DNA of 64,000 nucleotides from NCBI GenBank assembly GCA_034928145.1, contig JAYFPE010000015.1, forward strand, positions 1 through 64,000, given 5' to 3'. This document shows, in pieces, positions 35,809 through 44,385 of this stretch. The position numbers were made by a program, and so were the translations under genes. The notes beneath the pieces were generated by a model. That model was given only the letters and a program-made list of their open reading frames with translations, was not told the origin of the DNA and did not search any database. This DNA is from Pelethousia sp034928145 (GTDB lineage: Bacteria > Bacillota > Clostridia > Christensenellales > CAG-138). How positions within the stretch are numbered: the stretch's first letter is position 1; each line of letters begins with the position of its first letter.

Positions 35809-36714
35809 ATGGTAGAAATATGTTTGCCCGGAACCGGCGGGATGCTCCCGCTGGGAAACCGTTGGACGGCAAGCTGCTGGGTAGAGTTTCAGGGCACGGC
35901 TATACTTATTGATTGCGGAGAAGGGGCGCAGATCGCACTCAAAAAGGCAGGTTGCAAGTTGAGCCGGCTTGCACTGTTGCTCATTACGCACTTTCATGCC
36001 GATCATATCGCAGGATTGCCTGGATTGCTTCTGACCCTGGGTAATTACGGAAAGAACACGCCCGTAACAATTGCCGGGCCTGCCGGGCTCAAACAAGTAG
36101 TGGCGTCACTTATGTGCATAGCGCCGAATCTCCCTTACCCCATCGTTCTAAAAGAGTTGGATGGGGAGGGCCAGGATTTTGTTTTTTTCGGCATTCACTT
36201 TTCCTCCCTGCGCTTGCAGCATGCAATTCCCTGCCTGGGCTACCGCATGACCTTTCAACGAAAGCCGATATTTAATCCATGCAAGGCGAAAGAGCTGGGC
36301 GTGCCTCTGTACCATTACCAAACTTTGCATGCGGGTCAATCGGTTGTGTTGGACAATGGCAATGAGATTGCACCCTGCATGGTGCTCGATGGAGAACGCC
36401 GCCCGACCAGCATCTGCTATTGCACGGATACCCGGCCTATTGAGGCGTTGCCACATTTTGCGTATGGTGCGGATTTATTGATTTGCGAGGGGATGCATGG
36501 AGATCATGCGCTGCGTGAAAAGATGTGGGAAAAGGGGCATATGGTTTTTTCGGATAGTGCAGAACTGGCCAAACGCGCTGAAGTCAAGCAACTGTGGCTG
36601 ACCCATTTCAGCCCCGCTATGAAAGATCCGGAGCAGTATCTGGATGCGGCCAGATATATTTTCAATGATACGAAAGTCGGCTACGACGGTATTCGTACAA
36701 CGCTTGGATCATAA
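35809..36714 (+). CDS. Metallo-beta-lactamase-fold hydrolase, RNase Z-like
   Basis: About 301 residues with the RNase Z-type layout: CLPGTGGMLPLGNRWTASCW at the start, the zinc motif THFHADHIAGLPGLL, YCTDTRP, ICEGMHGD and LTHFSP. RNase Z cuts tRNA precursors at the 3' end, but the family also includes other phosphodiesterases. It is close in length to RNase Z. ATG 35809 has GAAGGGA 10 bases upstream. It stands alone between the helicase and the minus-strand triad. Confidence 0.85.
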   Translation: MVEICLPGTGGMLPLGNRWTASCWVEFQGTAILIDCGEGAQIALKKAGCKLSRLALLLITHFHADHIAGLPGLLLTLGNYGKNTPVTIAGPAGLKQVVASLMCIAPNLPYPIVLKELDGEGQDFVFFGIHFSSLRLQHAIPCLGYRMTFQRKPIFNPCKAKELGVPLYHYQTLHAGQSVVLDNGNEIAPCMVLDGERRPTSICYCTDTRPIEALPHFAYGADLLICEGMHGDHALREKMWEKGHMVFSDSAELAKRAEVKQLWLTHFSPAMKDPEQYLDAARYIFNDTKVGYDGIRTTLGS

Positions 36715-36791
36715 CGGATGAAAAGCATGCGGGGCGCCTGCCTGATTGAGAGCGCTTTAATAGTAATCCAGCGCGATAGTTATACAAATAT

Positions 36792-36819
36792 AAGGCGTGG
36801 CGGATAGTGGCCATGCCTT
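36792..36819. terminator. Possible terminator hairpin
   Basis: AAGGCGTGG and CCATGCCTT form nine pairs (one wobble) around a 10-base loop, downstream of the RNase Z-like gene; only a short T-rich stretch follows. Confidence 0.4.
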
Positions 36820-36960
36820 GTATTCTTAGTTATCTTATTTGTATAAGAAGTTTGTATAAGGGCCGGCAAGCGCGGCGCATCTGCGCCGTTACAGGCCGCG
36901 CGCCGCTATGCAAAGAGCGAGAGGCGGGTGCCCGGCGAACAGGTTTTATGAACCGCGGAA

Positions 36961-37656
36961 TTATAGAAACGATCTTCTTTCCAGCCATTCCCGCAGCGAC
37001 TGGATAATTCCCGCAAGTATCAGAAACAGACCAAACAAGAAAAACGTGCTCACGGAGTAGAGCGACCATGAAAACATCTTTGTGCCAAACGTGATATGCT
37101 CAAAGTATTCTATCAGCATGGAGCTTGCTCCCAGCGCGGCAAGAAGGCCCCCAATGATAAACAGTTTTCCGCCCTTAACATATCGGAACAAGCTAACTGC
37201 GGCGGTTGTCAGGATGCCCAACAGCATAACCACCGGGAATGCAAAAGAAAGAAACCAATCTCCGTGATTGTATAGACAGACGTATAGCAAAAAAGCGCTG
37301 ACGGCGATAAAACTTGTCGGCACGAAGATGACGGGATTGGGGCTGCGAAACCACATCGGCAAAACGGCAATGATATACAGTGCGGCAATGCCGCTCATTA
37401 CGTAGCCGGACCAACGGACGGCCCCATAGGTGCGCAGACAATAAATGAGACACACGATGCTTACGACTGCCAATGCAATCGTAAGAAAGATTGCGGCCGG
37501 AATTCTTTCATTCTCCTTCTTTTTCGGATACACGCAAGAGTAGCCGTCGCTTGCTTTTTGGATGTCGGCATCCTCGGGGATCCAGACAGGGGTCGCGCAT
37601 AAGGGGCAGCGCTCTATACCGTCCGTCAGCCTGACGCCGCACTTTACACAGTACAT
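36961..37656 (-). CDS. Zinc-ribbon multi-pass membrane protein (DUF6320-like)
   Basis: About 231 residues. The N-terminus holds a zinc ribbon (MYCVKCGVRLTDGIERCPLC) followed by a short acidic linker and six to seven membrane helices. It fits the DUF6320-type family found next to an alcohol acetyltransferase-like gene in Clostridia. ATG 37656 has GAGG 9 bases upstream. The start lies 2 bases beyond the stop of the acyltransferase gene, so the two are translated together. Its role in the triad is unknown; it may hold the two enzymes at the membrane. Confidence 0.8.
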   Translation of the reverse strand: MYCVKCGVRLTDGIERCPLCATPVWIPEDADIQKASDGYSCVYPKKKENERIPAAIFLTIALAVVSIVCLIYCLRTYGAVRWSGYVMSGIAALYIIAVLPMWFRSPNPVIFVPTSFIAVSAFLLYVCLYNHGDWFLSFAFPVVMLLGILTTAAVSLFRYVKGGKLFIIGGLLAALGASSMLIEYFEHITFGTKMFSWSLYSVSTFFLFGLFLILAGIIQSLREWLERRSFL

Positions 37657-37658
37657 GG

Positions 37659-38933
37659 TCAATTACCTCGCAGTTTACTTTCAATGCTCACGGGAACACC
37701 CAGCTCCACAAGCCGGGAGAAAAACCGCTGTTCAAGCTCGGTCTCCCGAATGTTCCGAATCATGTTCACATAGGTTGCGTTGCCTAAACTGACAACGGAG
37801 CAATTATTCGGATAACTATATTGCACGCCGATGATGAATTCCATCCGTTCCACATAAGGCCGCATAGGCTCGGGAAGCTTAACGACCCCGAGATTCGATA
37901 TGTTCAGGCAGCCTTTGGTCTCTCCGACATGCGCATAAACCATACGCAGAAAAAGGTTTTTGATGAACAGCGGCATAATTCTCAGAATTGCCAGCCGCTG
38001 TGGAATGACGTTGGCAGCAATTCTCGCCGCCATAATCTGGGGCATCGCTTCAGCAGATAGCTGCGCGGAGATGCTGTTGCACAGGTCGTCTAATGTAAAA
38101 GCGCCTAATTTTGGATCAACCCCTGGATTGAGCGTGAGCACAAAGTTGCGCAGGGTTTTACTTCCGTAAAGACGGCGAAGATTGACAGGAACGGTGATTT
38201 TCACAGGCTTGGGCTGCCTGTGCGGCACACACCTCGCCTGCATCTCTGTGATGACCTGCGCCATAACGGCCACCAAAAAGACCGTAACGGTAGCGTGATA
38301 GCCGTGGGCGACTTCCACAAGCTTGTCCGTGGGTAGAACACCGGTAATAAGATGACGTATTCCGTCTCTTTCATGCGTGCCCTTCAGGCGGTAGGAATTC
38401 GGCTCAGACCGGCTTATGGCGTGCCGGCCGCTGTAGCGGAGGAAGCTGTCTTCAATTTCTTCCGGCTGGGGTTGTTGCACAATATCCAGGATATCATCCG
38501 AAGCGGGAATGTCGATGCCGTATTTTAACGCAATATACCGGGCCGCCAGCGTTTTGAGATAAATCATGCCCCCCGTGCCATCGGTCAGCGCGTGAAAGAA
38601 TTCCACGGCAATGCGATTTTGATAATACAAAATCCTCAGGCAGCAGGTACGCAGCTCCCTTGTGCCCATATGGGTCAGCGGATAAGCGAAATCCTGGCCA
38701 ACCGTCAGCGGCCCCCTGATCTCCTCCAGATAATACCAGAAAATGCCGGTGCGCAGCCGCACATACAGGGAGGGAAAGCGGGGCTTGAGATCATCCGCCG
38801 CTTGTTGCAGGATGGCTGGATCTATGTATTCCCGTAGCGACACGGACTGCCGGAAGACATTGCACCAGCCGGGGCGCTTGACCGCGGGAAAGATTAAAGC
38901 GGCGTTATCGAGCCGCAGCCAAAATCTGCTCAT
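37659..38933 (-). CDS. Condensation-fold acyltransferase (alcohol acetyltransferase-like)
   Basis: 424 residues with the chloramphenicol-acetyltransferase/condensation fold. The catalytic HxxxDG motif is present as FFHALTDGTGG at about residue 115, and the PVNLRRLYGSKTLRNF segment later is typical of the AATase-like family. It would transfer an acyl group to an alcohol or amine. It overlaps the esterase gene upstream by 4 bases and is followed at 2 bases by the zinc-ribbon membrane protein. Confidence 0.85.
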   Translation of the reverse strand: MSRFWLRLDNAALIFPAVKRPGWCNVFRQSVSLREYIDPAILQQAADDLKPRFPSLYVRLRTGIFWYYLEEIRGPLTVGQDFAYPLTHMGTRELRTCCLRILYYQNRIAVEFFHALTDGTGGMIYLKTLAARYIALKYGIDIPASDDILDIVQQPQPEEIEDSFLRYSGRHAISRSEPNSYRLKGTHERDGIRHLITGVLPTDKLVEVAHGYHATVTVFLVAVMAQVITEMQARCVPHRQPKPVKITVPVNLRRLYGSKTLRNFVLTLNPGVDPKLGAFTLDDLCNSISAQLSAEAMPQIMAARIAANVIPQRLAILRIMPLFIKNLFLRMVYAHVGETKGCLNISNLGVVKLPEPMRPYVERMEFIIGVQYSYPNNCSVVSLGNATYVNMIRNIRETELEQRFFSRLVELGVPVSIESKLRGN

Positions 38934-39835
38934 TGCGCAATCCTTTGAATAAATTCACGAATGGCATCCATATCCTGACGTCGATCCTTCACGCCATAAA
39001 GAACGTATACGTGCCACATGTCGGGAGCAACGGTTAGGGTGCTTTTGCAGCCGGAAGCCAGGAGCTTTTCGTGAAGGTTAACGGCGTCATCGCGCATGAT
39101 CTCATCCCCACCGACAAATAAGAGGCTCTCCGGAAAATCCAGAAGGTCGCCAAACAGCGGAGATGAAAGCGGGTTCTCGGGTTTGTCCGTATAGCAGGAA
39201 GCAAAAAACCGCAGGCGGCGCAGCGACATAGACGGGTCAACGGATTCATTTTCGGCATAGGATTTTCCGGAAGCCGTCAAATCGGTCCATGGCGAAATGG
39301 CGACAAGCCCGCCAGGAAGGGGAAGCCCAAGCTTTTTTGCCGCGAGGCAGACGGAAAAAATGAGGCCGCCGCCCGCTGATTCGCCCGCCAGAACGATTTT
39401 GCGTGGATCATATTTTTCAATAAGATACCTATAGGCGGTCATGGCGTCATCCAACGCGGCCGGAAATGGATACTCCGGCGCGAGACGATAGGCAGGGCAT
39501 AAAACGTTTATGCCGCCCTCCGTAGCCAGGGTTGCACCAAAGCCCTTTGCATATTCGAGGCCGCCGCAGCAGTAGCCGCCCCCATGAAGATAGAGGACGA
39601 CTCCGGAACAGTCCACAGATGGCGGCAGGGCCATAGCAGCTTCGAAGCAGTCAAACGCCAGCGGGAAAAAGCGCACATCCTTATGCTGTATTTTTTGCAG
39701 CAGCACGCCGATAAAATCTTGCGCCCGGCGTTCTGCCGCAATGGGTTCATCTTCCGTAAAGCTTTGCAGCTTTTTGAGCTGCTTGCGGAAAAAGGAAGAA
39801 GTCCATGACTTTGAAGAAGTCTTTTTGTATTTCAT
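38930..39835 (-). CDS. Alpha/beta hydrolase, hormone-sensitive-lipase family esterase
   Basis: About 301 residues. Oxyanion hole LYLHGGGYCCG, nucleophile serine near residue 153 in AGESAGGG, catalytic Asp in VGGDEIMRDD and His in DMWHVY. These are HSL/family IV esterase features. ATG 39835 is favoured because AGGGA lies just upstream; the frame continues to 39874. First gene of the esterase, acyltransferase and zinc-ribbon triad; probably works on the ester made by the second protein or supplies its substrate. Confidence 0.9.
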   Translation of the reverse strand: MKYKKTSSKSWTSSFFRKQLKKLQSFTEDEPIAAERRAQDFIGVLLQKIQHKDVRFFPLAFDCFEAAMALPPSVDCSGVVLYLHGGGYCCGGLEYAKGFGATLATEGGINVLCPAYRLAPEYPFPAALDDAMTAYRYLIEKYDPRKIVLAGESAGGGLIFSVCLAAKKLGLPLPGGLVAISPWTDLTASGKSYAENESVDPSMSLRRLRFFASCYTDKPENPLSSPLFGDLLDFPESLLFVGGDEIMRDDAVNLHEKLLASGCKSTLTVAPDMWHVYVLYGVKDRRQDMDAIREFIQRIAQ

Positions 39836-39924
39836 AGCTTTCCCTATTATATTTTCTATGAGCTGGAAATGCAACCTGTTGATTTAGCTTCTATTTTCGG
39901 GGAGTCAGATGCTATGATACACAG

Positions 39925-40470
39925 CTACAATATGAAAGAGTAAGCAATAATGGCCGCTATTAGACTTCCGAGAGAATTGCAGATTAAATCAACATTTGTA
40001 TCTTTTAAGCCCTTTTGCATTTTCACTGACTCATGCATAAGCTGGTCGCCGGAAAACTCAAAAACTTCAAACAGCGCACCCACAGCTATTCCAAAGGTAA
40101 ACACGAATACGGCTTCTATAATCTTTGGATACATATATGGATGAACCAAAAGAATTAAGATATTATAGAGAAAGAGCGTAAAAACCGTTGTTCCAAAAAT
40201 ATGGAGGTAACGATCGAACACTTTTGAATGTATAAAGCGGTCTTTAAAATATCCAAAATAGTTCTGAACAAATAATACACCGATAACTAGAATTCTTAGC
40301 AAAGGCGGTACGTTGATCTTAAAGATAGCCTCCGCTATTACATATAGAGCGAATAAAGTATTAGAAGCCAGTATGGCTTTAAGATAAAGCATGTTGCCCA
40401 TGTGGATAAAACGATATGCAATGAAGCCCTGTGACACTAAGAATATGATGTAAATAATCCAAAATAACAT
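39925..40470 (-). CDS. DUF2238/VanZ-like membrane protein
   Basis: 181 residues with five or six membrane helices (IIYIIFLVSQGFIAYRFI, LRILVIGVLFVQNYFGY, AVFVFTFGIAVGALFEVFEF). The C-terminal DTNVDLICNSLGSLIAAII signature fits the DUF2238 (YjdF-like) group. GGAGG lies before the ATG. No neighbour shares its strand closely enough to define an operon. Function unknown. Confidence 0.7.
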   Translation of the reverse strand: MLFWIIYIIFLVSQGFIAYRFIHMGNMLYLKAILASNTLFALYVIAEAIFKINVPPLLRILVIGVLFVQNYFGYFKDRFIHSKVFDRYLHIFGTTVFTLFLYNILILLVHPYMYPKIIEAVFVFTFGIAVGALFEVFEFSGDQLMHESVKMQKGLKDTNVDLICNSLGSLIAAIIAYSFIL

Positions 40471-40615
40471 GTCAGGCGCCTCCGGCGATTAGATTCATGG
40501 AATACGTTTCGATTGCGCAATGACAATGTAATCGTCTCTTTAGCTTTCCAAAGAAACGTACATCGCCTGAATCCGGAAAACGGAAAGAAGCAGAAATCCG
40601 TTTTCAAATATTAAA

Positions 40616-40643
40616 ATCGGCCGGTAAAAAGGCCGGCTTTTCT
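40616..40643. terminator. Terminator hairpin between convergent or adjacent transcripts
   Basis: GCCGG and CCGGC pair around a short A-rich loop, with AAAAT before and TTTT after. Confidence 0.5.
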
Positions 40644-40713
40644 AGCGCTAGATTAATGTTTAATGGGCATATGCATAGAAAATGGACGGCCTGGCACAAC
40701 AATGCGTTTCCAT

Positions 40714-40965
40714 TTACTTTCGCCTAAAGGCATTCACAATAAGCAACAAGAGGATAGCGCCGCCGGTAGCAACCAACAGGCTCCAAAGATTGAAACCCGT
40801 AATTCCACGTCCGCCCAGCAGGTGCATGGCAAGGCCGCCGATGAATCCCCCGATAATTCCTACCAGGATATTTGATCCTGCGCCCATACTCCTGTTGTTT
40901 TTTGTAACTATACTTGCAAGCCAACCTGCGATGGCGCCAATAATAATCCAACCAATAATGTTCAT
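40714..40965 (-). CDS. GlsB/YeaQ/YmgE-family small membrane protein
   Basis: 83 residues with three membrane helices and the Gly-rich family pattern (IIGWIIIGAIAGWLAS, GSNILVGIIGGFIGG, ATGGAILLLLIVNAFRR). The family is called transglycosylase-associated and often reacts to stress, but no enzymatic activity is known. AAGGAGG precedes the ATG at good distance. Confidence 0.92.
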   Translation of the reverse strand: MNIIGWIIIGAIAGWLASIVTKNNRSMGAGSNILVGIIGGFIGGLAMHLLGGRGITGFNLWSLLVATGGAILLLLIVNAFRRK

Positions 40966-41195
40966 ACGTACCTCCTTGTTTGAGACTATTATTTGTCAGA
41001 ATCAAGATAACATACATCATTCTTTTCTGGTTAAAGCAACGATTACGTATTGTTTATATGAGATGGATACCCCTGGCTTCCGGGGCAATTGCTTCGCCCG
41101 GTATCTGGCAGCATGAAAATCATGTCCGAAAACAGCCGGACTTTTGCGAAAGGTATGGTATACTGAACGCAGCATAAAACAAGGAGGCGAAAACA

Positions 41196-42656
41196 GTGCT
41201 GGAAAACACGGCTGGCTTGTATGCCGCGTTCAAGGCAAAGGACGCGCGCTTTGACGGCCGCTTCTTTGTTGGCATATCCTCCACGGGCATATACTGCCGC
41301 CCGGTATGCCGGGCGCGGCAGCCAAAACCTGAAAATTGCACGTTTTATCGCACAGCGGCGGAAGCGGAGCAAGCGGGATACCGGCCCTGCCTGCTATGTA
41401 GGCCGGAGGTTGCTCCCGGCACCGCGATTACCGATGCCACTGCCAACCTTGTTTATCGGGCTGCGAGGATGCTGGAGGAAAACTACGGCAGCGGCTTAAA
41501 TCTGGCCGAACTTGCCGGGCGGCTTGGCTGTACGGATCGGCATCTGCGGCGCGTGTTCAAAGCGGAATATAACGTATCCCCGGTTCAATACCTGCAAACA
41601 TGCCGGCTGCTGCTTGCCAAGAACCTGCTTACCGATACAAATCTATCCGTGCTCAACATAGCGATGGCCGCCGGATTCGGCAGTCTGCGCCGTTTCAATG
41701 ATGTTTTCAAAAAGCATTACCATCTTTCACCCACATCGTTGCGAAAACGGATATCGGAAGAAAAACGCGCAAGCAGCGATATTACTTTGGCATTGGGATA
41801 CCGCCCTCCTTATCCCTGGGAAGAAATGCTCCGCTTCCTTGCGGGCCGTGCAATTGCCGGGATCGATATGGTAAGGGATAGCGAATACCTGCGTACCGTG
41901 CATTTGGTAACGACGGAAGGCAGGCATGTATTTGGCTGGGTACGGGTAGGCCAAAAACTACAAAAGAATGTACTAACCGTTGCAATCAGCGAAACACTGC
42001 TGCCCGTATTGCCGCAAGCGCTTGCGCGGGTACGGCATCTGCTTGACCTGTGCTGCGACCCGGACGCGGTGTATGAAACGCTGCAAATCATGAATACGAT
42101 ACGCCCCGGCCTTTGTGTGCCGGGCACCCGCTTGCCGGGTTGTTTCAACGCCTTTGAGATGGCGGTGCGGGCCGTGCTTGGGCAGCAGATCACCGTCAAG
42201 GCGGCAAGCACATTGGCCGCAAGAATCGTTGCGGCTTACGGTACGCCTGTTGAAACAGGAATTGAGGGCTTAACCCATGTTTTTCCCATGCCCGAAGATA
42301 TACTTTCATTGGAGGGCCCCATTGAAAATCATCTTGGCGCCTTAGGCGTGATTGCCGCCCGGGCAAAAACGATTTATGAACTTGCGCAGGCATTCACACA
42401 GGGGAGAATTAATTTTGGCCTTTGCGCCCAGCCGGAAGAGGAAATCAAAAAGCTGATGGCAATTCGCGGCGTTGGAAGCTGGACAGCGCAATACATTGCC
42501 ATGCGCGCGATGCAATGGCCGGATGCCTTTCTTGAAACGGACGCCGGCATAAAAAATGCGCTTCCGGATTACACGCCCAAAGAACGGCTCAAAATGGCGG
42601 AAGCATGGCGCCCGTGGCGCAGCTATGCGACGATCAACCTTTGGAACACATTATGA
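41196..42656 (+). CDS. Ada/AlkA fusion: methylphosphotriester sensor, AraC regulator and 3-methyladenine DNA glycosylase
   Basis: 486 residues. Residues about 8-75 form the Ada zinc domain with Cys34, Cys38, Cys65 and Cys68 (IYCRPVC and CLLC). Residues about 85-185 are an AraC-type HTH pair. Residues about 195-485 are AlkA: an N-terminal domain, then helix-hairpin-helix (IRGVGSWTAQY) and catalytic Asp449 in ETDAG. One protein thus senses methylated phosphotriesters, activates transcription and removes alkylated bases. GTG 41196 follows AAGGAGG. The Ogt methyltransferase gene starts 15 bases later. Confidence 0.93.
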   Translation: MLENTAGLYAAFKAKDARFDGRFFVGISSTGIYCRPVCRARQPKPENCTFYRTAAEAEQAGYRPCLLCRPEVAPGTAITDATANLVYRAARMLEENYGSGLNLAELAGRLGCTDRHLRRVFKAEYNVSPVQYLQTCRLLLAKNLLTDTNLSVLNIAMAAGFGSLRRFNDVFKKHYHLSPTSLRKRISEEKRASSDITLALGYRPPYPWEEMLRFLAGRAIAGIDMVRDSEYLRTVHLVTTEGRHVFGWVRVGQKLQKNVLTVAISETLLPVLPQALARVRHLLDLCCDPDAVYETLQIMNTIRPGLCVPGTRLPGCFNAFEMAVRAVLGQQITVKAASTLAARIVAAYGTPVETGIEGLTHVFPMPEDILSLEGPIENHLGALGVIAARAKTIYELAQAFTQGRINFGLCAQPEEEIKKLMAIRGVGSWTAQYIAMRAMQWPDAFLETDAGIKNALPDYTPKERLKMAEAWRPWRSYATINLWNTL

Positions 42657-42671
42657 GGAGGCAGAAACAAA

Positions 42672-43217
42672 ATGTATTATTCAGCAACATATCCATCATC
42701 CTTGGGGATGATTACGCTTGCGTGTGACGGCGATGGCGACAGGCTTGTCGGCTTATGGATAGAAGGGCAAAAATATCATGGAGACAGTATTTCAGAAGTT
42801 ATGATAGAGAATAACGACATGCCGATATTCAGCGCCGCAAAAGAATGGCTAAGCAGGTACTTTGCAGGAGAAAAGCCTGCCATTTCCGAATTGCCGCTGG
42901 CCCCCAGCGGCAGTGCGTTCCGCCAAGGCGTATGGAACATTTTATGCGAGATACCATATGGCAAAGTCATTACTTATGGAGATATTGCAAAAGAGATGGC
43001 TGCCAAAATGAACAAGAAGAGCATGTCTAGCCAGGCGGTAGGCGGGGCTGTCGGGCATAACCCTATTTCCATCATCATCCCATGCCACCGGGTTGTAGGG
43101 TCAAACGGCAGTCTAACCGGTTATGCCGGTGGCGTTCGTACAAAGATAAAGCTATTGGAGCTAGAGGGCGTTGATACGTCCCGGTTATTTACGCCCGCGA
43201 AAGGCACGGCGCTCTAA
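42672..43217 (+). CDS. ogt: Methylated-DNA--protein-cysteine methyltransferase
   Basis: 181 residues. The catalytic motif IIPCHRVVGS places the methyl-accepting cysteine at residue 138, and GKVITYGDIAKEM is the family's helix-turn-helix region. It repairs O6-methylguanine by irreversible self-methylation. AGGAGG lies before the ATG. With the Ada-AlkA gene it forms a two-gene alkylation-repair operon in which the upstream protein is probably the regulator. Confidence 0.95.
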   Translation: MYYSATYPSSLGMITLACDGDGDRLVGLWIEGQKYHGDSISEVMIENNDMPIFSAAKEWLSRYFAGEKPAISELPLAPSGSAFRQGVWNILCEIPYGKVITYGDIAKEMAAKMNKKSMSSQAVGGAVGHNPISIIIPCHRVVGSNGSLTGYAGGVRTKIKLLELEGVDTSRLFTPAKGTAL

Positions 43218-43232
43218 GAGCCTCAACGTGTC

Positions 43233-43260
43233 AAAAAAAGTGGCTACAGCCACTTTTTTG
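43233..43260 (+). terminator. Terminator after ogt, related to the dispersed repeat's hairpin
   Basis: AAAAAAGTGGC pairs with GCCACTTTTTT around 4 bases, with GAGTTT following. The same hairpin and GAGTTT lie at 51253-51284 (inverted), so this is a short relative of one end of that repeat. Confidence 0.8.
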
Positions 43261-43574
43261 AGTTTATAGAGTTTGCTTGTGCCTTTGGCGCGGTCAGGAA
43301 ACCCTGCGGGGAAACCCTTGCTACGCAAAGCCTTTCGCCTTCACCGCGCTTGTGCCCCGGGGCATCCTCAAGAAGAAAAAATTGAAGCAACGCATGCCAT
43401 TTCTACTATATTTGCAATTGGAAGATTAAAGCCGTTTTTGCACCGTTGATAAACGCCCCGCTTTCACGCGGATCGGGGATTTAAGGCTCAACCGCGCGAA
43501 GGGAAGCAGATAACGCGAAATCAAGCGGTTGGCCGCAAGAATGGATTGGATTTGAAAAAAAGCTAAAATTGCGT
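43261..43574. other. Intergenic region before the ATP synthase operon
   Basis: No gene seen. A palindromic-leaning segment around 43285-43365 has GGCGCGGT and ACCGCGC about 60 bases apart and could fold into a structured RNA. The rest is low in features. Confidence 0.4.
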
Positions 43575-43603
43575 TTGTCGGTTTTATGATTTTATGTTAG
43601 AAT
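43575..43603 (+). promoter_or_regulatory. Promoter of the ATP synthase operon
   Basis: TTGTCG (43575-43580), 17 bases, TAGAAT (43598-43603). The leader to the first start codon is about 120 bases. Confidence 0.65.
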
Positions 43604-43730
43604 AGAAACAAGAAATAAAAAGAGCCGCAGGTGATTGAACTAGTTTTTTTCATGATTAGGAACAAGGTCCCCATACTGCACCATGATTTTTCGTCTTTCG
43701 CGGAGGGGGCAGGATGGGAGGGGAGCAGCC

Positions 43731-43961
43731 TTGGGCCGTAAGCGGAGCAGCAAAGAAGAGCAGGCCAGGGAATTGTTGCGCGCTTTATCTTTTCTTTCAC
43801 AAATTGGTATCACGATGGCGGCATGTGTGCTCATCGGCGTATTGGTCGGCAGGTTTTTAGACAACCTGCTGGGAACAGCGCCATGGCTCCTGCTGCTTTT
43901 CTCTTTATTGGGAGCGGCTGCCGCCATTAAGGTTCTCTTTGATTTTGGAAAGGGCAGATAA
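43731..43961 (+). CDS. AtpZ/AtpI-like small ATP synthase membrane protein
   Basis: About 76 residues with two membrane helices (LSFLSQIGITMAACVLIGVL, PWLLLLFSLLGAAAAIKVLF), typical of the AtpZ/AtpI (ATPase gene 1) family that sits at the head of F-ATPase operons and aids c-ring assembly or Mg2+ supply. TTG 43731 is chosen because GGGAGGGGA lies about 7 bases upstream; ATG 43683 has no site. It overlaps the next gene's region closely. Confidence 0.8.
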   Translation: MGRKRSSKEEQARELLRALSFLSQIGITMAACVLIGVLVGRFLDNLLGTAPWLLLLFSLLGAAAAIKVLFDFGKGR

Positions 43962-43980
43962 TTCTGCCGAAAGGCGTTTT

Positions 43981-44352
43981 ATGCAGCTTGCAGATCTATC
44001 AAAAAAGATGATCGTAACCATCTGCATCCTGGCCTCCATTTTTATGGCGGCTTCGGTGCTCTATTATCGCTCTCTATCCTGCCTGCCTTTTATGCTGGGC
44101 GTGCTATTGGGAGCGCTAGCCAGCGTGGCTAAGGTGTTTTTGCTGGAACGGGCGGTGAATCGGGCTGTAAACATGGAGAAAGAAGCGGCCGCCGGCTACA
44201 TTACCCTCCAGCATATGCTGCGCCTTTTTCTTACGGGGGCTGTGCTGGTGCTGGCCGCCCTGGTTCCAGCCGTTAATCTATGGGGCGCGGCGGCAGGCAT
44301 ACTTACCTATCAGGTTGCGGTATATTTGATCAAGTTTACGGTAAAATCGTAA
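43981..44352 (+). CDS. atpI: ATP synthase subunit I
   Basis: About 123 residues with four predicted membrane helices (KMIVTICILASIFMAASVLY, LPFMLGVLLGALASVAKV, MLRLFLTGAVLVLAALVP, WGAAAGILTYQVAVYLI). It matches the ATP synthase I family and lies directly before atpB. ATG 43981 has AAAGG 8 bases upstream; a TTG at 43939 or 43945 could extend it. It probably acts as an assembly factor for the c ring. Confidence 0.8.
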   Translation: MQLADLSKKMIVTICILASIFMAASVLYYRSLSCLPFMLGVLLGALASVAKVFLLERAVNRAVNMEKEAAAGYITLQHMLRLFLTGAVLVLAALVPAVNLWGAAAGILTYQVAVYLIKFTVKS

Positions 44353-44385
44353 TATGCCTCAAAATCATCCCGGAGGTGGTTCTAT

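Noticed and set aside
35544..35912. 122-codon frame between the helicase and RNase Z-like genes
   Set aside because: It covers a likely terminator and overlaps the start of the well-supported RNase Z-like gene in another frame.
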